A stretch of 35,228 nucleotides of DNA from an uncultured Alistipes sp. Its GTDB lineage: Bacteria > Bacteroidota > Bacteroidia > Bacteroidales > UBA932. The notes beneath the pieces are model-generated. The model saw only the letters and a list, made by a program, of their open reading frames with translations, had not been told where the DNA came from and ran no database searches. A program made the translations under genes and the position numbers. The stretch spans positions 1 through 35,228 of the forward strand of contig CALZHC010000016.1 of NCBI GenBank assembly GCA_945787505.1. Direction: 5' to 3'. Positions within the stretch are counted from its first letter, which is position 1. The number at the start of each line of letters is the position of its first letter. This document shows, piece after piece, positions 16,696-25,797 of this stretch.

Positions 16696-18660
16696 ATGAA
16701 ATTCAAAAGCTTTTTATCGGTAATAGTTATTTTACTATCATCGTTCACTTTGTTTGCACAAGAGACACATGTGAAGTGGAACTCTAGCGTAAACAAATTG
16801 GATGATTCTCATTTTGAACTTGTCTTGACAGGTCAAATTGACTCACATTGGCACATTTATGATACTACTTACACTGGCGGTCCTAAGGAGACTTTGATGA
16901 CTATCGAAGTTCTGGGTGATTCCAACAAACCTGCTGCGAAGAAGGTTGGTCCCCTTCAGATTTCAGGTAAGATAAACAAGTATTATGATGATGTCTTCAT
17001 GGTGGATGTTGCATACTTTGAAGATTGTGTCGTTTTTACTCAGCAGGTCGAACTTCTTGCTGAAAGAGCAGACTTCCTTGTAAATGTAGAATGGCAGGCT
17101 TGTGATTCTGTCAGCTGTGTTTTCGGTGATGAGGAACTGAAAATAGCAATTGATAGAAACGGTGCGATAGCTGAGGATACAATATCCCAGGCCGGAACTG
17201 TAAAGGTCGGTGGAGGCAATCTTCTCAGCATGATTATCGAAGCTATCATCTGGGGTCTTGTTGCTTTGCTGACTCCTTGTATCTTCCCTATGGTCCCCAT
17301 GACAGTATCGTTCTTCATGAAAGGTTCTCCGGATCCTGCAACAGGAAGAAAAAGAGCGTTCCTCTACGGCTTCTTCATCATTATCCTCTACACTCTTCCT
17401 ATTGCGGCCCTGATTCTCATTACCAGGATCTTCGGAGGAGATGCAGTTACTACTGACATTTTCAACTGGCTTGCTACCAACTGGCTGCCTAACATCATAT
17501 TCTTCATAGTGTTCATTGTCTTTGCACTCTCTTTCTTCGGTCTCTTCGAAATTACACTTCCGGGATCTGTGACCACCAAGACAGACAGCAAGGCTGACAC
17601 TAAGGGATTCGGTGGTATCTTCTTCATGGCACTTACTCTGGTTCTGGTATCATTCTCATGTACCGGCCCTATTGTAGGTAATGTCGTTATTCGTTCGGTT
17701 TCCGGTGAGTTCTGGACACCTATCGTTACCATGCTCGCATTCTCTACAGCATTTGCTCTTCCTTTCACATTCCTTGCAATGTTCCCTTCACTCTTGAGCA
17801 AAATGCCAAAGAGCGGTGGATGGCTCGGTTCTGTAAAGGTGATCCTCGGTTTTGTTGAAACTGCTCTTGCATTCAAGTTCCTCTCTATGGCTGACCAGGC
17901 TTACCACTGGAATATTCTCCCCAGAGATATCTATTTGGCAATTTGGATTGTGATCTTTACTCTCCTGTTCATCTTTATGTTGGGATTCATCCGCTTCAAA
18001 GGTGTTGACAAAGTTAGAAAGTGGTCTGCTGCAAGAATCATATTCACGATTATTGTATTGGCGTTTGACATATATTTGATTACCGGTCTCTTCGGAGCTC
18101 CTCTTAGAGCTCTCTCAGGTTACTTGCCTCCTGAACAGCAGAAAGGCTGGTTCTATGACAAGACAGTTGCATATGAAATGGAAGACTACGATATAACCAA
18201 GGTGAAATATGCCGACAAACTCAAACTCTCGCATGGTCTTAACGGATTCTTTGATCTCGAGCAGGCAAAGGCCTATGCTAAGAAGGTAGGCAAGCCTCTC
18301 TTTATCGACTTTACCGGTCACGCATGTGTGAACTGCCGTGAAATGGAATCAAGGGTATGGGCTGATCCAAGGGTTTTAGATATTCTCAGAAACCAGTATG
18401 TTATCTGTGCTCTGTACTGTGACGATAAGATGGAAGTACCCGAAGAAAACTGGATTGAGGCAGGTGGAAAGACACTCAAAACTCTCGGAAAGATTAACTC
18501 ATACATAGCATTCTCTAAGTATGGCGCCAATGCACAGCCATATTATATCCTTGAATCACCTGATGGTAGGAAACTTGCAGAACCCAGAGGTTATAACCTC
18601 GATGTTGAGGCCTTCATCGAATTCCTTAATGGTGGTATTGAAAATTTTAAAAACAACTAG
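16696..18660 (+). CDS. dsbD: Thiol:disulfide interchange protein DsbD
   Basis: A 654-residue inner-membrane electron carrier that moves reducing power from cytosolic thioredoxin to periplasmic thiol proteins. All three DsbD domains are visible. After a signal peptide (ending about FAQ, residue 22) comes an N-terminal periplasmic domain with Cys136 and Cys141 (ACDSVSC). The membrane domain, about residues 170-480, has the paired cysteines Cys195 (LTPC.FPM.P) and Cys322 (FSCTGPI). The C-terminal thioredoxin-like domain has Cys544 and Cys547 (CVNC). All six redox cysteines are present, so it should be active. It heads a five-gene operon of thioredoxin-fold envelope proteins; the next gene begins 18 nt downstream. 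Upstream is a weak -7-like TATCTTAG and no terminator. Confidence 0.95.
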   Translation: MKFKSFLSVIVILLSSFTLFAQETHVKWNSSVNKLDDSHFELVLTGQIDSHWHIYDTTYTGGPKETLMTIEVLGDSNKPAAKKVGPLQISGKINKYYDDVFMVDVAYFEDCVVFTQQVELLAERADFLVNVEWQACDSVSCVFGDEELKIAIDRNGAIAEDTISQAGTVKVGGGNLLSMIIEAIIWGLVALLTPCIFPMVPMTVSFFMKGSPDPATGRKRAFLYGFFIIILYTLPIAALILITRIFGGDAVTTDIFNWLATNWLPNIIFFIVFIVFALSFFGLFEITLPGSVTTKTDSKADTKGFGGIFFMALTLVLVSFSCTGPIVGNVVIRSVSGEFWTPIVTMLAFSTAFALPFTFLAMFPSLLSKMPKSGGWLGSVKVILGFVETALAFKFLSMADQAYHWNILPRDIYLAIWIVIFTLLFIFMLGFIRFKGVDKVRKWSAARIIFTIIVLAFDIYLITGLFGAPLRALSGYLPPEQQKGWFYDKTVAYEMEDYDITKVKYADKLKLSHGLNGFFDLEQAKAYAKKVGKPLFIDFTGHACVNCREMESRVWADPRVLDILRNQYVICALYCDDKMEVPEENWIEAGGKTLKTLGKINSYIAFSKYGANAQPYYILESPDGRKLAEPRGYNLDVEAFIEFLNGGIENFKNN

Positions 18661-18678
18661 AATAAAAACTATTTAACA

Positions 18679-20097
18679 ATGAATCTTAAAAAAATTTCAT
18701 TTGGAGCTTTGATGCTCGCTATGGTTTCGATGTTCTCTTCTTGTAACAATGTTAACAAAGAGAAGGAACCAGATGGTCCTCAGGCCTCTGATGTAGTGTT
18801 TCTTGATGCTGCAGCTCAGAATGTTACTGAAGCTACATTAGAATTTGCAGGTGACTGGCAGATTATCAAAACCGGTGATAACTTCACAGTATCTCCCCTT
18901 TCTGGTTTTGCAGGTGCAAACAAACTGACCTTCACTACCACCAAAGCGAATGAATCGTTCACTGAAGTTGAAAGTACTATCGTGGTAAACGTTGGTACTG
19001 AACATATCAGATACCATGTTTTCCAGCGTCCTGCTCTCGGAGCCACTTCTTCTCCCCAGTCTGCTACATTTGCAGGCAAAGGCGGCGAACTGGATCTTAT
19101 TGTAAAGGCCTCTGCTCCTTTCGAATATTCTAAGGGTGAAGGTTCAGATTGGTTTGAAATCAAGTCTGTTGCAAAGATTGACTCTACCCTTCTTGCAGAC
19201 GGAAAGACCTATTCACAGGCAAAAACATACAAGATCAGCATCTCAGCAACTGAAAATGCAGGAAGCTATAGAGAATCTACAATCAGCCTTAAAACTACTG
19301 ATGGTCAGAGCCTGGCAGAAATTCCAGTACAGCAGATCGGTAATGTTGATTATGCTAAAACATTCTATAGAAGAAGCCTTGGTGTACGTTTCACCGCTAC
19401 ATGGTGTGGATACTGTCCTATGATGGCAGAAGCATTCAAGCTTGCGATGAAGGAAGAAGAAGGACGTATTGTTAACCTCAATATCTACGGTGCACAGAGT
19501 CAGGATCTCACTTATAGGTTCGTGAACGAAATGCAGAACTACTATAAGGTTGAGGGCTTCCCTACAGGTGCCATGAATGATGTTGCACAGGTGGCAAACT
19601 ACTCTTCTGCTACTACAGCAAATATCATTAAAGGCCTTGCTAATGAAGCTAAAAATAACCTTCCTGCTAACTCACAGCTTGCGTGTGTATCATCTCTTGA
19701 TGGCAGCAAAGTGAACCTCGAGCTCTTCATAGCAACCAAAGAGGCTAAACAGTGCAAGCTTCACGTATTCCTCGTTGAGAACGATATCGTACAGAGTCAG
19801 ACCAACGGTGGTGCAAACTATGTTCATAACTATGTTACCAGAACTGCTATGACTGCAGCACATATGGGTGACGATTACAGCTTCGAAGCAAACTCTATCA
19901 AATACATTCCCCTTTCTGTAGATGTTCCTTCAGCAGTACGTGACCAGAATAACCTTGCTATTATCGCTTATGTAACCTATGAAGGAAGTTACAAAGGCTC
20001 TGTTCCCAATGCTGATTATATGAACTTTGGCAATATTGTAGATAACGTTATCTACTGTCCTGTTGGATCACTTGTTGATTATAAATACGAAGAGTAA
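18679..20097 (+). CDS. Omp28-like lipoprotein with thioredoxin CGYC site (copy 1)
   Basis: A 472-residue lipoprotein (FSSC, Cys22). Residues about 37-118 and 120-222 look like two BACON-like beta domains; the second has SDWFEIKS and ends IPVQQIG. From about 228 there is a thioredoxin-fold domain with TATWCGYCPMM (Cys243, Cys246), followed by the family-typical C-terminal beta region with a tail D.IYCPVG. This matches Bacteroidota Omp28-related proteins, which are envelope proteins of unknown function. The CxxC suggests a disulfide reductase, isomerase or carrier fed by DsbD and TlpA. It is 18 nt from dsbD and 1 nt from the TlpA-like gene, so operon membership is certain. The second copy at 22210-23628 has the same architecture. 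Surface versus periplasmic face cannot be decided: no clear acidic export signal follows the Cys. Confidence 0.9.
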   Translation: MNLKKISFGALMLAMVSMFSSCNNVNKEKEPDGPQASDVVFLDAAAQNVTEATLEFAGDWQIIKTGDNFTVSPLSGFAGANKLTFTTTKANESFTEVESTIVVNVGTEHIRYHVFQRPALGATSSPQSATFAGKGGELDLIVKASAPFEYSKGEGSDWFEIKSVAKIDSTLLADGKTYSQAKTYKISISATENAGSYRESTISLKTTDGQSLAEIPVQQIGNVDYAKTFYRRSLGVRFTATWCGYCPMMAEAFKLAMKEEEGRIVNLNIYGAQSQDLTYRFVNEMQNYYKVEGFPTGAMNDVAQVANYSSATTANIIKGLANEAKNNLPANSQLACVSSLDGSKVNLELFIATKEAKQCKLHVFLVENDIVQSQTNGGANYVHNYVTRTAMTAAHMGDDYSFEANSIKYIPLSVDVPSAVRDQNNLAIIAYVTYEGSYKGSVPNADYMNFGNIVDNVIYCPVGSLVDYKYEE

Positions 20098-20098
20098 T

Positions 20099-20587
20099 AT
20101 GAAAAAAATAGTAATTGCAATTATAGCACTTTGTCTGCCTTTCCTTGCATCAGCACAGAAGAGTCTTCCTAATGTGAATGTTACAGACCTTGAAGGAAAT
20201 GAAGTGAATATTCGTTCTATTCTTGAAGATGGTGTTCCTGTGGTACTCTCTTTCTGGTATACCACCTGCAAACCTTGTCTTCAGGAGCTCGGAGCGGTCA
20301 ATGATGCATGGTCAGACTGGCAGGAGGAAGCTTCTTTCAAGTTTGTGGCTGTTTCGACCGATGACTCGAGATCAAGCTCAAAGGTAGCACCTATGGTAAA
20401 GGGTCGCGGATGGTCTGAGTTTACTTTCCTTCTCGATGTAAACGGAGATCTCAAACGTGCTATGAATGTTCAGACTCAGCCCACAGTATTCCTTCTTGAC
20501 AAGGACGGCAAGATCGTTTATACTCATATAGGATATACTCCGGGTAATGAAGAGGAACTTTTTGAACAAATTCTCAAACTTCAGTAA
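20099..20587 (+). CDS. TlpA/ResA-like periplasmic thioredoxin
   Basis: A 162-residue protein with a cleavable signal peptide (cut after about FLASAQ, residue 20) and a thioredoxin fold. The active site is WYTTCKPC (Cys57, Cys60). A cis-proline strand is seen at TQPTVFLLDKDG. The family (TlpA, ResA) passes electrons between DsbD-type membrane proteins and periplasmic clients. The start at 20099, one base after the previous stop, is chosen because it opens directly on the signal peptide; an upstream in-frame ATG at 20063 lies within the previous gene. The likely role is soluble shuttle between DsbD and the two Omp28-like lipoproteins, inferred from context. It lacks the long N-terminal extension of larger Bacteroidetes TlpA-like oxidoreductases. 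Confidence 0.92.
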   Translation: MKKIVIAIIALCLPFLASAQKSLPNVNVTDLEGNEVNIRSILEDGVPVVLSFWYTTCKPCLQELGAVNDAWSDWQEEASFKFVAVSTDDSRSSSKVAPMVKGRGWSEFTFLLDVNGDLKRAMNVQTQPTVFLLDKDGKIVYTHIGYTPGNEEELFEQILKLQ

Positions 20588-20593
20588 TTTGTT

Positions 20594-22195
20594 ATGTATA
20601 GAAAATCAATAGTCTCTATATTGGCTGCAATGGCTCTTGTCCCCTCCCTCTTCGCGCAGAACGAGGGAGAGGATAAGGGTACTCTCTCTTCAAGTTTCGA
20701 AACTAACACTACCTACTACTTCAACGATGAAAAGACAGGAGCTATGGCTCCAGACATGAAGTTCGGTTCCAACAACTACTTAAAGGTAGATTATGTTAAG
20801 GGTGGCTTCTCTTTCGGAACACAGGTAGAGCTCTATCTTCCTGCACTTTCAGGATATTTCCCCATGTCCCTTTCAGGTCAGAGAATGGCACGTTATGACT
20901 ACTATGCCGGTTTTAACTCAAAAGGATGGGACATTAGGGTCGGCAGCCTTTTCGAACAGTTCGGAAGCGGCCTTATTCTCAGAACTTATGAAGACCGTAC
21001 CTTGGGTGTGAACAATGCCCTCAAGGGTGCAAGGGTTGCATACACTTTTGGTGATTATCTTACTGTAAAGGGCCTTTACGGTCTGGTGCGTCAGGATTTC
21101 GATTATAACTACAACACATCTTCTTCTGTCGCAGCAGCAGACCTTTCTTTCTCCATTTCCAATGCAGCCAAGCTTGACAATATTGATCTCTCTGTTGAAG
21201 GTAGTGTTGTCAACAAGTATGAATCTCTCTCAGGAGAGGCAACATCTCCCCTTACGACCGGTTATTCTGCAAGACTCAACTTTGGAACCCATGGCTTTAT
21301 CCTAAAGGGAGAATATATGGACAGAAAGAGCGACCCTGGATTCTACAATGCAAATGATACCTCTCGTAACCGTGCAATTCAGGTTGAACTCGGTTACTCG
21401 GGATATGGTTTCGGAGCTCTTGCCACTTTCCGTCAGTTGAAGAATGCTTCATTCCAGGGCTACAGGGGCAAGACTGAAATGTTTACCCTTATCAACTATG
21501 TTCCTGCTTTGACACAGCAGCACACATATATGCTTGCTACAATGAACCCCTATTCTCCTCAGGCTGATGAGATCGGTGGACAGGTCGATCTTTTCTACAA
21601 TTTCAAGAAGGGATCTGTGATCGGTGGCAAGAAGGGTATGAAGGTTCACGCTAACTTCTCGACTTTCTACGGAAAATACCTTGAAGTGGGTGAACTCTCT
21701 GCAAATTCATCACTTCTTTTTAGAGACCTTACCATTGACCTTGAACGTTGGTGGGGAAAGAATGTCAAGATGATTCTCTACTATACCTGGCAGACATTCA
21801 ACCCTAATACTATCGGAAAAGGAAACCCTGAAAATCCTTCACTCCTTTGGGATTCTCATACAGTAGTTGCTGACGTTACTTATAAGATCAATAGGAAGAA
21901 CTCGTTGAGATTCGAAGTGCAGCATTTGTATACACAGCAGGATCACAAGGGTTGGGTTGCTGCTTTGGTTGAGTACAATTTAGCTCCGAGGTGGAGTGTC
22001 AGCGTCCAGGATATGTGGAACTATGGTGAGACCAATACTCACTACATCAACGGTAGTGTAGGATACTCTTATGGAAAGGTAAGAGCTGCCTTGAATGCAG
22101 GTCGTTTCAAGGAGGGATATCTCTGTTCAGGTGGTGTTTGTCGTATGACTCCTGCCTATACCGGTGTCAACCTTTCACTTATTGTAATGATGTAA
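20594..22195 (+). CDS. DUF6029-like outer-membrane beta-barrel protein
   Basis: A 533-residue protein with signal peptide (LVPSLFAQ, cut near residue 22). The remainder alternates short beta strands rich in Tyr, Phe and Gly, for example NYLKVDYVKGGFSFGTQVEL and similar hairpins to the C-terminus (NLSLIVMM), as expected for an outer-membrane barrel. I recognise it as the Bacteroidota family called DUF6029, commonly found beside Omp28 and thioredoxin genes; function is unknown. It sits 6 nt after the TlpA-like gene and 14 nt before the second Omp28-like gene. A barrel within a thiol-redox operon could expose or export the lipoproteins, or be a redox-assisted folding client; both ideas are inference. 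Confidence 0.85.
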   Translation: MYRKSIVSILAAMALVPSLFAQNEGEDKGTLSSSFETNTTYYFNDEKTGAMAPDMKFGSNNYLKVDYVKGGFSFGTQVELYLPALSGYFPMSLSGQRMARYDYYAGFNSKGWDIRVGSLFEQFGSGLILRTYEDRTLGVNNALKGARVAYTFGDYLTVKGLYGLVRQDFDYNYNTSSSVAAADLSFSISNAAKLDNIDLSVEGSVVNKYESLSGEATSPLTTGYSARLNFGTHGFILKGEYMDRKSDPGFYNANDTSRNRAIQVELGYSGYGFGALATFRQLKNASFQGYRGKTEMFTLINYVPALTQQHTYMLATMNPYSPQADEIGGQVDLFYNFKKGSVIGGKKGMKVHANFSTFYGKYLEVGELSANSSLLFRDLTIDLERWWGKNVKMILYYTWQTFNPNTIGKGNPENPSLLWDSHTVVADVTYKINRKNSLRFEVQHLYTQQDHKGWVAALVEYNLAPRWSVSVQDMWNYGETNTHYINGSVGYSYGKVRAALNAGRFKEGYLCSGGVCRMTPAYTGVNLSLIVMM

Positions 22196-22209
22196 ATATT
22201 TAATTACTG

Positions 22210-23628
22210 ATGAAAAAGAATATTTTTAAATTCATTCTGCTTTTTGCAGCTTCTATGTTTGCTCTTGTTTCATGTCAGCAGAAAACAGGAGGTCCTGACG
22301 ATGGTCCTGATGATGAACCTACTGTTACAGACATACAGTACATATTCTCTTCTGTTGAGGGTGAAAGTGTAGAACTTCCTCATAAATTTGAAAACAACTG
22401 GATGATTGTAAAGTGCCCCGATTGGCTTCAGGTTTCTCCCAAGAGCGGTTTTGCAGGAGATGTAAATCTCAAGTTCACATCTCTCAAGTCAAATGACTCC
22501 TTCCATGAAATCGAAGATAAGCTCGGTATTCAGGATGGTGAAAAGATCTCAACATATGTGGCAATAATGAGGGGTCTTCAGGGTATTGCCTCTATCAATT
22601 CCAGCTACACTTTCAAATCTCAGGTAGAGTCATCTCTTCCCATCGAGATTGAGGGAACTCTTCCCTTCGAAGTGACATCTGCCCCATCTTGGCTCGAAAT
22701 TGTGAAAGAATCCGCTACAGACTCTTTGATTCTTTCTGACAAGAAGACAAAGTCTCAGTACGTGGTCACAACTCTCAAGGCTACTGTCAAAGAATCGTCA
22801 GAAGATTTTAGAGAAGACAAGATAGTTCTCGAAGCTACTAACGGATATAAAATCGAGATTCCTGTCGATCAGATGAGCTCAAAGGCTCCTTTCAAGCGTA
22901 ATATCTTCTTCAGATTTACAGCTACATGGTGCGGCTATTGTCCTATTATGGCAAGTGCAATGCACAGAGCAATTGATGAAGATCCTGAAAGATTTGCAAT
23001 TGTAAACTTCTACGGTAATTCGGAAGGTGGTCTTACATTCCCTGATATGGCTGCTATTTCAAAGCAGTATGGTGTAACAGGTTATCCTTCAGGTGTTTTC
23101 AATAACTATGTTGATTGTGTGAACATTAAGGAAGACAGACAGGTTGAACTTTATACCCAGCTTAAGAACGAGGCTCTTGAAACTCAGGAACTTTGGGCTA
23201 TTTCCAACATTGGCGGCAGCCTTACTGTAGCTGACGGCAATGTAAATGCTTCTATCAAGATCAAATCAAATGAAGCTAAGAAATACAGAGTGATGGCCTT
23301 CCTTGTTGAAAGTGGTTGTGTACAGGCTCAGTCGAATGCATCAAGTGACTATGTTCATGATAATGTAGCTAAGATTGCCCTTACTGAGAATGTTATGGGT
23401 GACGATTATATCTTCACAGCTAACGAAGAAAAAGTTCTCGAATTCTCTGCTGCTATCCCTACTACTGTAAGAAAGAATGATAATCTATCTGTTGTGGTAG
23501 TAGTTCTTAGAGAAGGTACATTCTCTGGTGATGTCAAGGGAGCAGGATATGCGAACTTCTTTGGCTACATCGAAGATAACTGCCGTACAATCAAAGTAGG
23601 TGAAAATCTCGATTACCAGATGGAATAA
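22210..23628 (+). CDS. Omp28-like lipoprotein with thioredoxin CGYC site (copy 2)
   Basis: A 472-residue paralogue of the protein at 18679-20097, with the same length and domain order. The lipobox is ALVSC (Cys22), followed by an acidic stretch (GGPDDGPDDEP) that could favour outer-membrane or surface sorting. Two BACON-like domains (cores NNWMIVKCPDWLQVSPKSG and SAPSWLEIV) come before the thioredoxin domain TATWCGYCPIM (Cys241, Cys244). The C-terminal beta region holds YVHDNVAKIAL and VMGDDY, matching copy 1 (YVHNYVTRTAM, HMGDDY). It is the last gene of the redox operon; the terminator follows at 23651. Confidence 0.9.
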   Translation: MKKNIFKFILLFAASMFALVSCQQKTGGPDDGPDDEPTVTDIQYIFSSVEGESVELPHKFENNWMIVKCPDWLQVSPKSGFAGDVNLKFTSLKSNDSFHEIEDKLGIQDGEKISTYVAIMRGLQGIASINSSYTFKSQVESSLPIEIEGTLPFEVTSAPSWLEIVKESATDSLILSDKKTKSQYVVTTLKATVKESSEDFREDKIVLEATNGYKIEIPVDQMSSKAPFKRNIFFRFTATWCGYCPIMASAMHRAIDEDPERFAIVNFYGNSEGGLTFPDMAAISKQYGVTGYPSGVFNNYVDCVNIKEDRQVELYTQLKNEALETQELWAISNIGGSLTVADGNVNASIKIKSNEAKKYRVMAFLVESGCVQAQSNASSDYVHDNVAKIALTENVMGDDYIFTANEEKVLEFSAAIPTTVRKNDNLSVVVVVLREGTFSGDVKGAGYANFFGYIEDNCRTIKVGENLDYQME

Positions 23629-23650
23629 TTTTTATCCTTGATTTTTGTAT

Positions 23651-23685
23651 GGTCGTCCGCATTAATTTGCGGGCGACCTTTTTTT
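23651..23685 (+). terminator. Rho-independent terminator of the redox operon
   Basis: An 11-bp stem (23651-23661 with 23668-23678, one T-G pair) and loop TTAATT are followed by seven T residues. Confidence 0.93.
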
Positions 23686-23694
23686 GGGGATATT

Positions 23695-23726
23695 TTTGTA
23701 AATTTGCGCTTTGTGAATTATATTTG
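23695..23726 (+). promoter_or_regulatory. Promoter of the CoA-transferase operon
   Basis: TTTG (23695-23698), a 20-nt spacer and TATATTTG (23719-23726) match the Bacteroidota consensus. A second -7-like box, TAAATTTG (23699-23706), lies upstream and may mark a tandem start. Confidence 0.75.
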
Positions 23727-23750
23727 AGGATTAATCAAAATAAATAGAAT

Positions 23751-25055
23751 ATGAATCATAATATCCAGTTTGTTTCAGCTGATGAAGCCGTTAAGGTGGT
23801 CAAGTCAGGTGATCATGTACATCTTAGCAGCGTTGCTTCGGCTCCTCAAATTCTTATCGATGCCCTCTGCAGGCGCGGTGATTCGGGTGAGTTGAAAGAC
23901 GTCCGAATCCATCATCTTCATACCGAGGGGACAGCACCATATGTCAATAAGGAGTATGAAGGAATTTTCTTTCACGAAGCTTTCTTTGTAGGTGGAAATG
24001 TAAGGAAGAGTGTTCAGGCCGGATATGCAGATTATATTCCTATTTTCTTAAGTGAAACCCAGAAACTATATAGATCAGGTGTTCTTCCCTGCAATGTGGC
24101 AATGGTTCAGGTCTCTCCTGTAGACAAGCATGGCTATGTATCATTGGGAACCTCTGTTGATGCTACTCTTGCGGCAATAGAGTGTGCAGATTATGTCATC
24201 GCGGTGGTTAATAAGTATGTTCCAAGGGCATTTGGTGATGCAATGATTCCTGTCTCAATGATCGATTTCTTTGTTGAAGACGATAAGCCTCTGACACCTG
24301 CCCATTTCTCAGATCCTACAGAAATTGAGGCAAAGATTGGTATGAATTGTGCATCTCTCATTGAAGATGGAGCCACCCTTCAGATGGGAATTGGTGCTAT
24401 CCCCAATGCGGTCCTCAGCCAGCTCTCCGGCCATAAGAACCTCGGTATACATACTGAGATGTTTGCAGATGGTGTGCTTCCTTTGGTTAAAAGCGGGGTT
24501 ATAAATGGAGCTGCCAAGGCTATTGACAGGGGAAAGATAGTTTCTACGTTTCTGATGGGTTCTCAAGAGGTTTATGACTTCATAGATGACAATCCTATGG
24601 TGGCAATGATGGATGTGGCCTATACGAACGACCCCTACATAATTGCCAAGAATCCCAAGGTTACTGCCATCAACTCCGCTTTGCAGGTTGATATTACCGG
24701 GCAGGTCTGTGCAGATTCGCTTGGAACCACTTTTTATAGTGGAGTAGGCGGTCAGATAGATTTTATCTACGGAGCTTCCATGTCACAGGGAGGTAAAGCA
24801 ATTATAGCTATGCCCTCAGTTACCAACAAGGGAGTCAGCAAGATTGCACCTATTCTCACCCCGGGTGCCGGTGTCGTCACTACCCGAAATCACATCCACT
24901 GGTTCGTGACAGAGTACGGAGCTGTTGACCTGTATGGCAAGTCTCTGCAGGAGAGAGCAAAGCTTATAATCAGTGTAGCCCATCCTAACCATAGGGAGTC
25001 ACTCGACAAGGCCGCATTTGAAAGGTTCGGCTCTCACTACCATTTTTTAATGTAA
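23751..25055 (+). CDS. Acetyl-CoA hydrolase/transferase family CoA-transferase
   Basis: A 434-residue cytosolic enzyme of the acetyl-CoA hydrolase/4-hydroxybutyrate CoA-transferase group, which moves CoA between an acyl-CoA and acetate or another acid. The N-terminal half has HLHTEG, a FVGGNVRKSV block and VQVSPVDKHGYVSLG. The C-terminal half has IGMNCASLIEDGATLQMGIG and LGIHTEMFADG, whose Glu236 is the likely catalytic glutamate that forms the acyl-CoA intermediate. Late motifs are GGQIDFIYGASMS and EYGAVDLYGKS. Full length. Substrate is not deducible: acetate, butyrate, propionate and succinate users look alike. It is first in an operon with an IscU/NifU-like protein (28 nt downstream) and a GGGtGRT protein, an arrangement that may point to an Fe-S-dependent acyl-CoA pathway. 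Confidence 0.93.
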   Translation: MNHNIQFVSADEAVKVVKSGDHVHLSSVASAPQILIDALCRRGDSGELKDVRIHHLHTEGTAPYVNKEYEGIFFHEAFFVGGNVRKSVQAGYADYIPIFLSETQKLYRSGVLPCNVAMVQVSPVDKHGYVSLGTSVDATLAAIECADYVIAVVNKYVPRAFGDAMIPVSMIDFFVEDDKPLTPAHFSDPTEIEAKIGMNCASLIEDGATLQMGIGAIPNAVLSQLSGHKNLGIHTEMFADGVLPLVKSGVINGAAKAIDRGKIVSTFLMGSQEVYDFIDDNPMVAMMDVAYTNDPYIIAKNPKVTAINSALQVDITGQVCADSLGTTFYSGVGGQIDFIYGASMSQGGKAIIAMPSVTNKGVSKIAPILTPGAGVVTTRNHIHWFVTEYGAVDLYGKSLQERAKLIISVAHPNHRESLDKAAFERFGSHYHFLM

Positions 25056-25083
25056 TTTCAAGATCGTTTATATAATAGTTAAT

Positions 25084-25785
25084 ATGATTTATTCACACGA
25101 AGTGCAACAGATGTGTTGCGTGGCAAAAGGGGCTAATCACGGTCCCGCACCCATTCCTGAAGAGGGAAAATGGGTAAAAAGTAAGGAAATTACCGATATC
25201 TCCGGTCTTACACACGGTATCGGTTGGTGTGCACCTCAGCAGGGAGCCTGCAAGTTGACTCTCAATGTAAAGGATGGTATTATTCAGGAAGCGCTTGTTG
25301 AAACAATCGGATGTTCCGGTATGACTCACTCAGCTGCAATGGCTTCTGAGATCCTTCCCGGCAAGACTCTCCTTGAAGCTCTTAATACAGACTTGGTATG
25401 TGATGCTATCAATACAGCAATGAGAGAACTTTTCCTTCAGATTGTCTATGGACGTACTCAGAGTGCTTTCTCAGAAGGCGGTCTTGCTATAGGCGCAAGT
25501 CTTGAAGACCTCGGTAAAGGACTTCGCAGTCAGACTGGTACTATGTTCGGTACTCTGGCCAAAGGTCCCAGATATCTTGAAATGGCTGAAGGATATTGTT
25601 CAAGAATCGCTCTTGACAAGGATAATCAGATTATCGGATATGAATTCGTGCACCTTGGCAAATTCATGGATGAAATCAAGAAGGGAACAGATGCCAATGA
25701 GGCTCTCAAGAAGGTAACCGGTACTTACGGCCGTTTCTCTGAGGAGCAGGGTGCAGTGAAATTTATTGATCCACGTAAAGAATAA
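25084..25785 (+). CDS. NifU/IscU-like iron-sulfur scaffold-type protein
   Basis: A 233-residue cytosolic protein. Residues about 42-125 follow the NifU/IscU N-terminal pattern. The sequence GWCAPQQGACKLTLNVKDG (Cys49, Cys56) corresponds to the first cluster-ligand loop. ETIGCSGMTHSAAMASEIL (Cys77) corresponds to the conserved GCG-x-A region, and Cys106 could serve as a third ligand. An extra Cys pair (Cys11-Cys12) is near the N-terminus. The C-terminal third (about 150-233) is not part of classical IscU. The protein is known in databases as a companion of the GGGtGRT protein, whose gene starts 12 nt downstream. It probably carries or delivers an Fe-S cluster rather than serving as the housekeeping scaffold; that is inference. 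Confidence 0.85.
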   Translation: MIYSHEVQQMCCVAKGANHGPAPIPEEGKWVKSKEITDISGLTHGIGWCAPQQGACKLTLNVKDGIIQEALVETIGCSGMTHSAAMASEILPGKTLLEALNTDLVCDAINTAMRELFLQIVYGRTQSAFSEGGLAIGASLEDLGKGLRSQTGTMFGTLAKGPRYLEMAEGYCSRIALDKDNQIIGYEFVHLGKFMDEIKKGTDANEALKKVTGTYGRFSEEQGAVKFIDPRKE

Positions 25786-25797
25786 GGAGAGATTGGT

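Noticed and set aside
17388..17876. Minus-strand open frame of 162 codons inside dsbD
   Set aside because: Fully antisense to the membrane domain of DsbD, with a composition that mirrors hydrophobic codons; no independent support.
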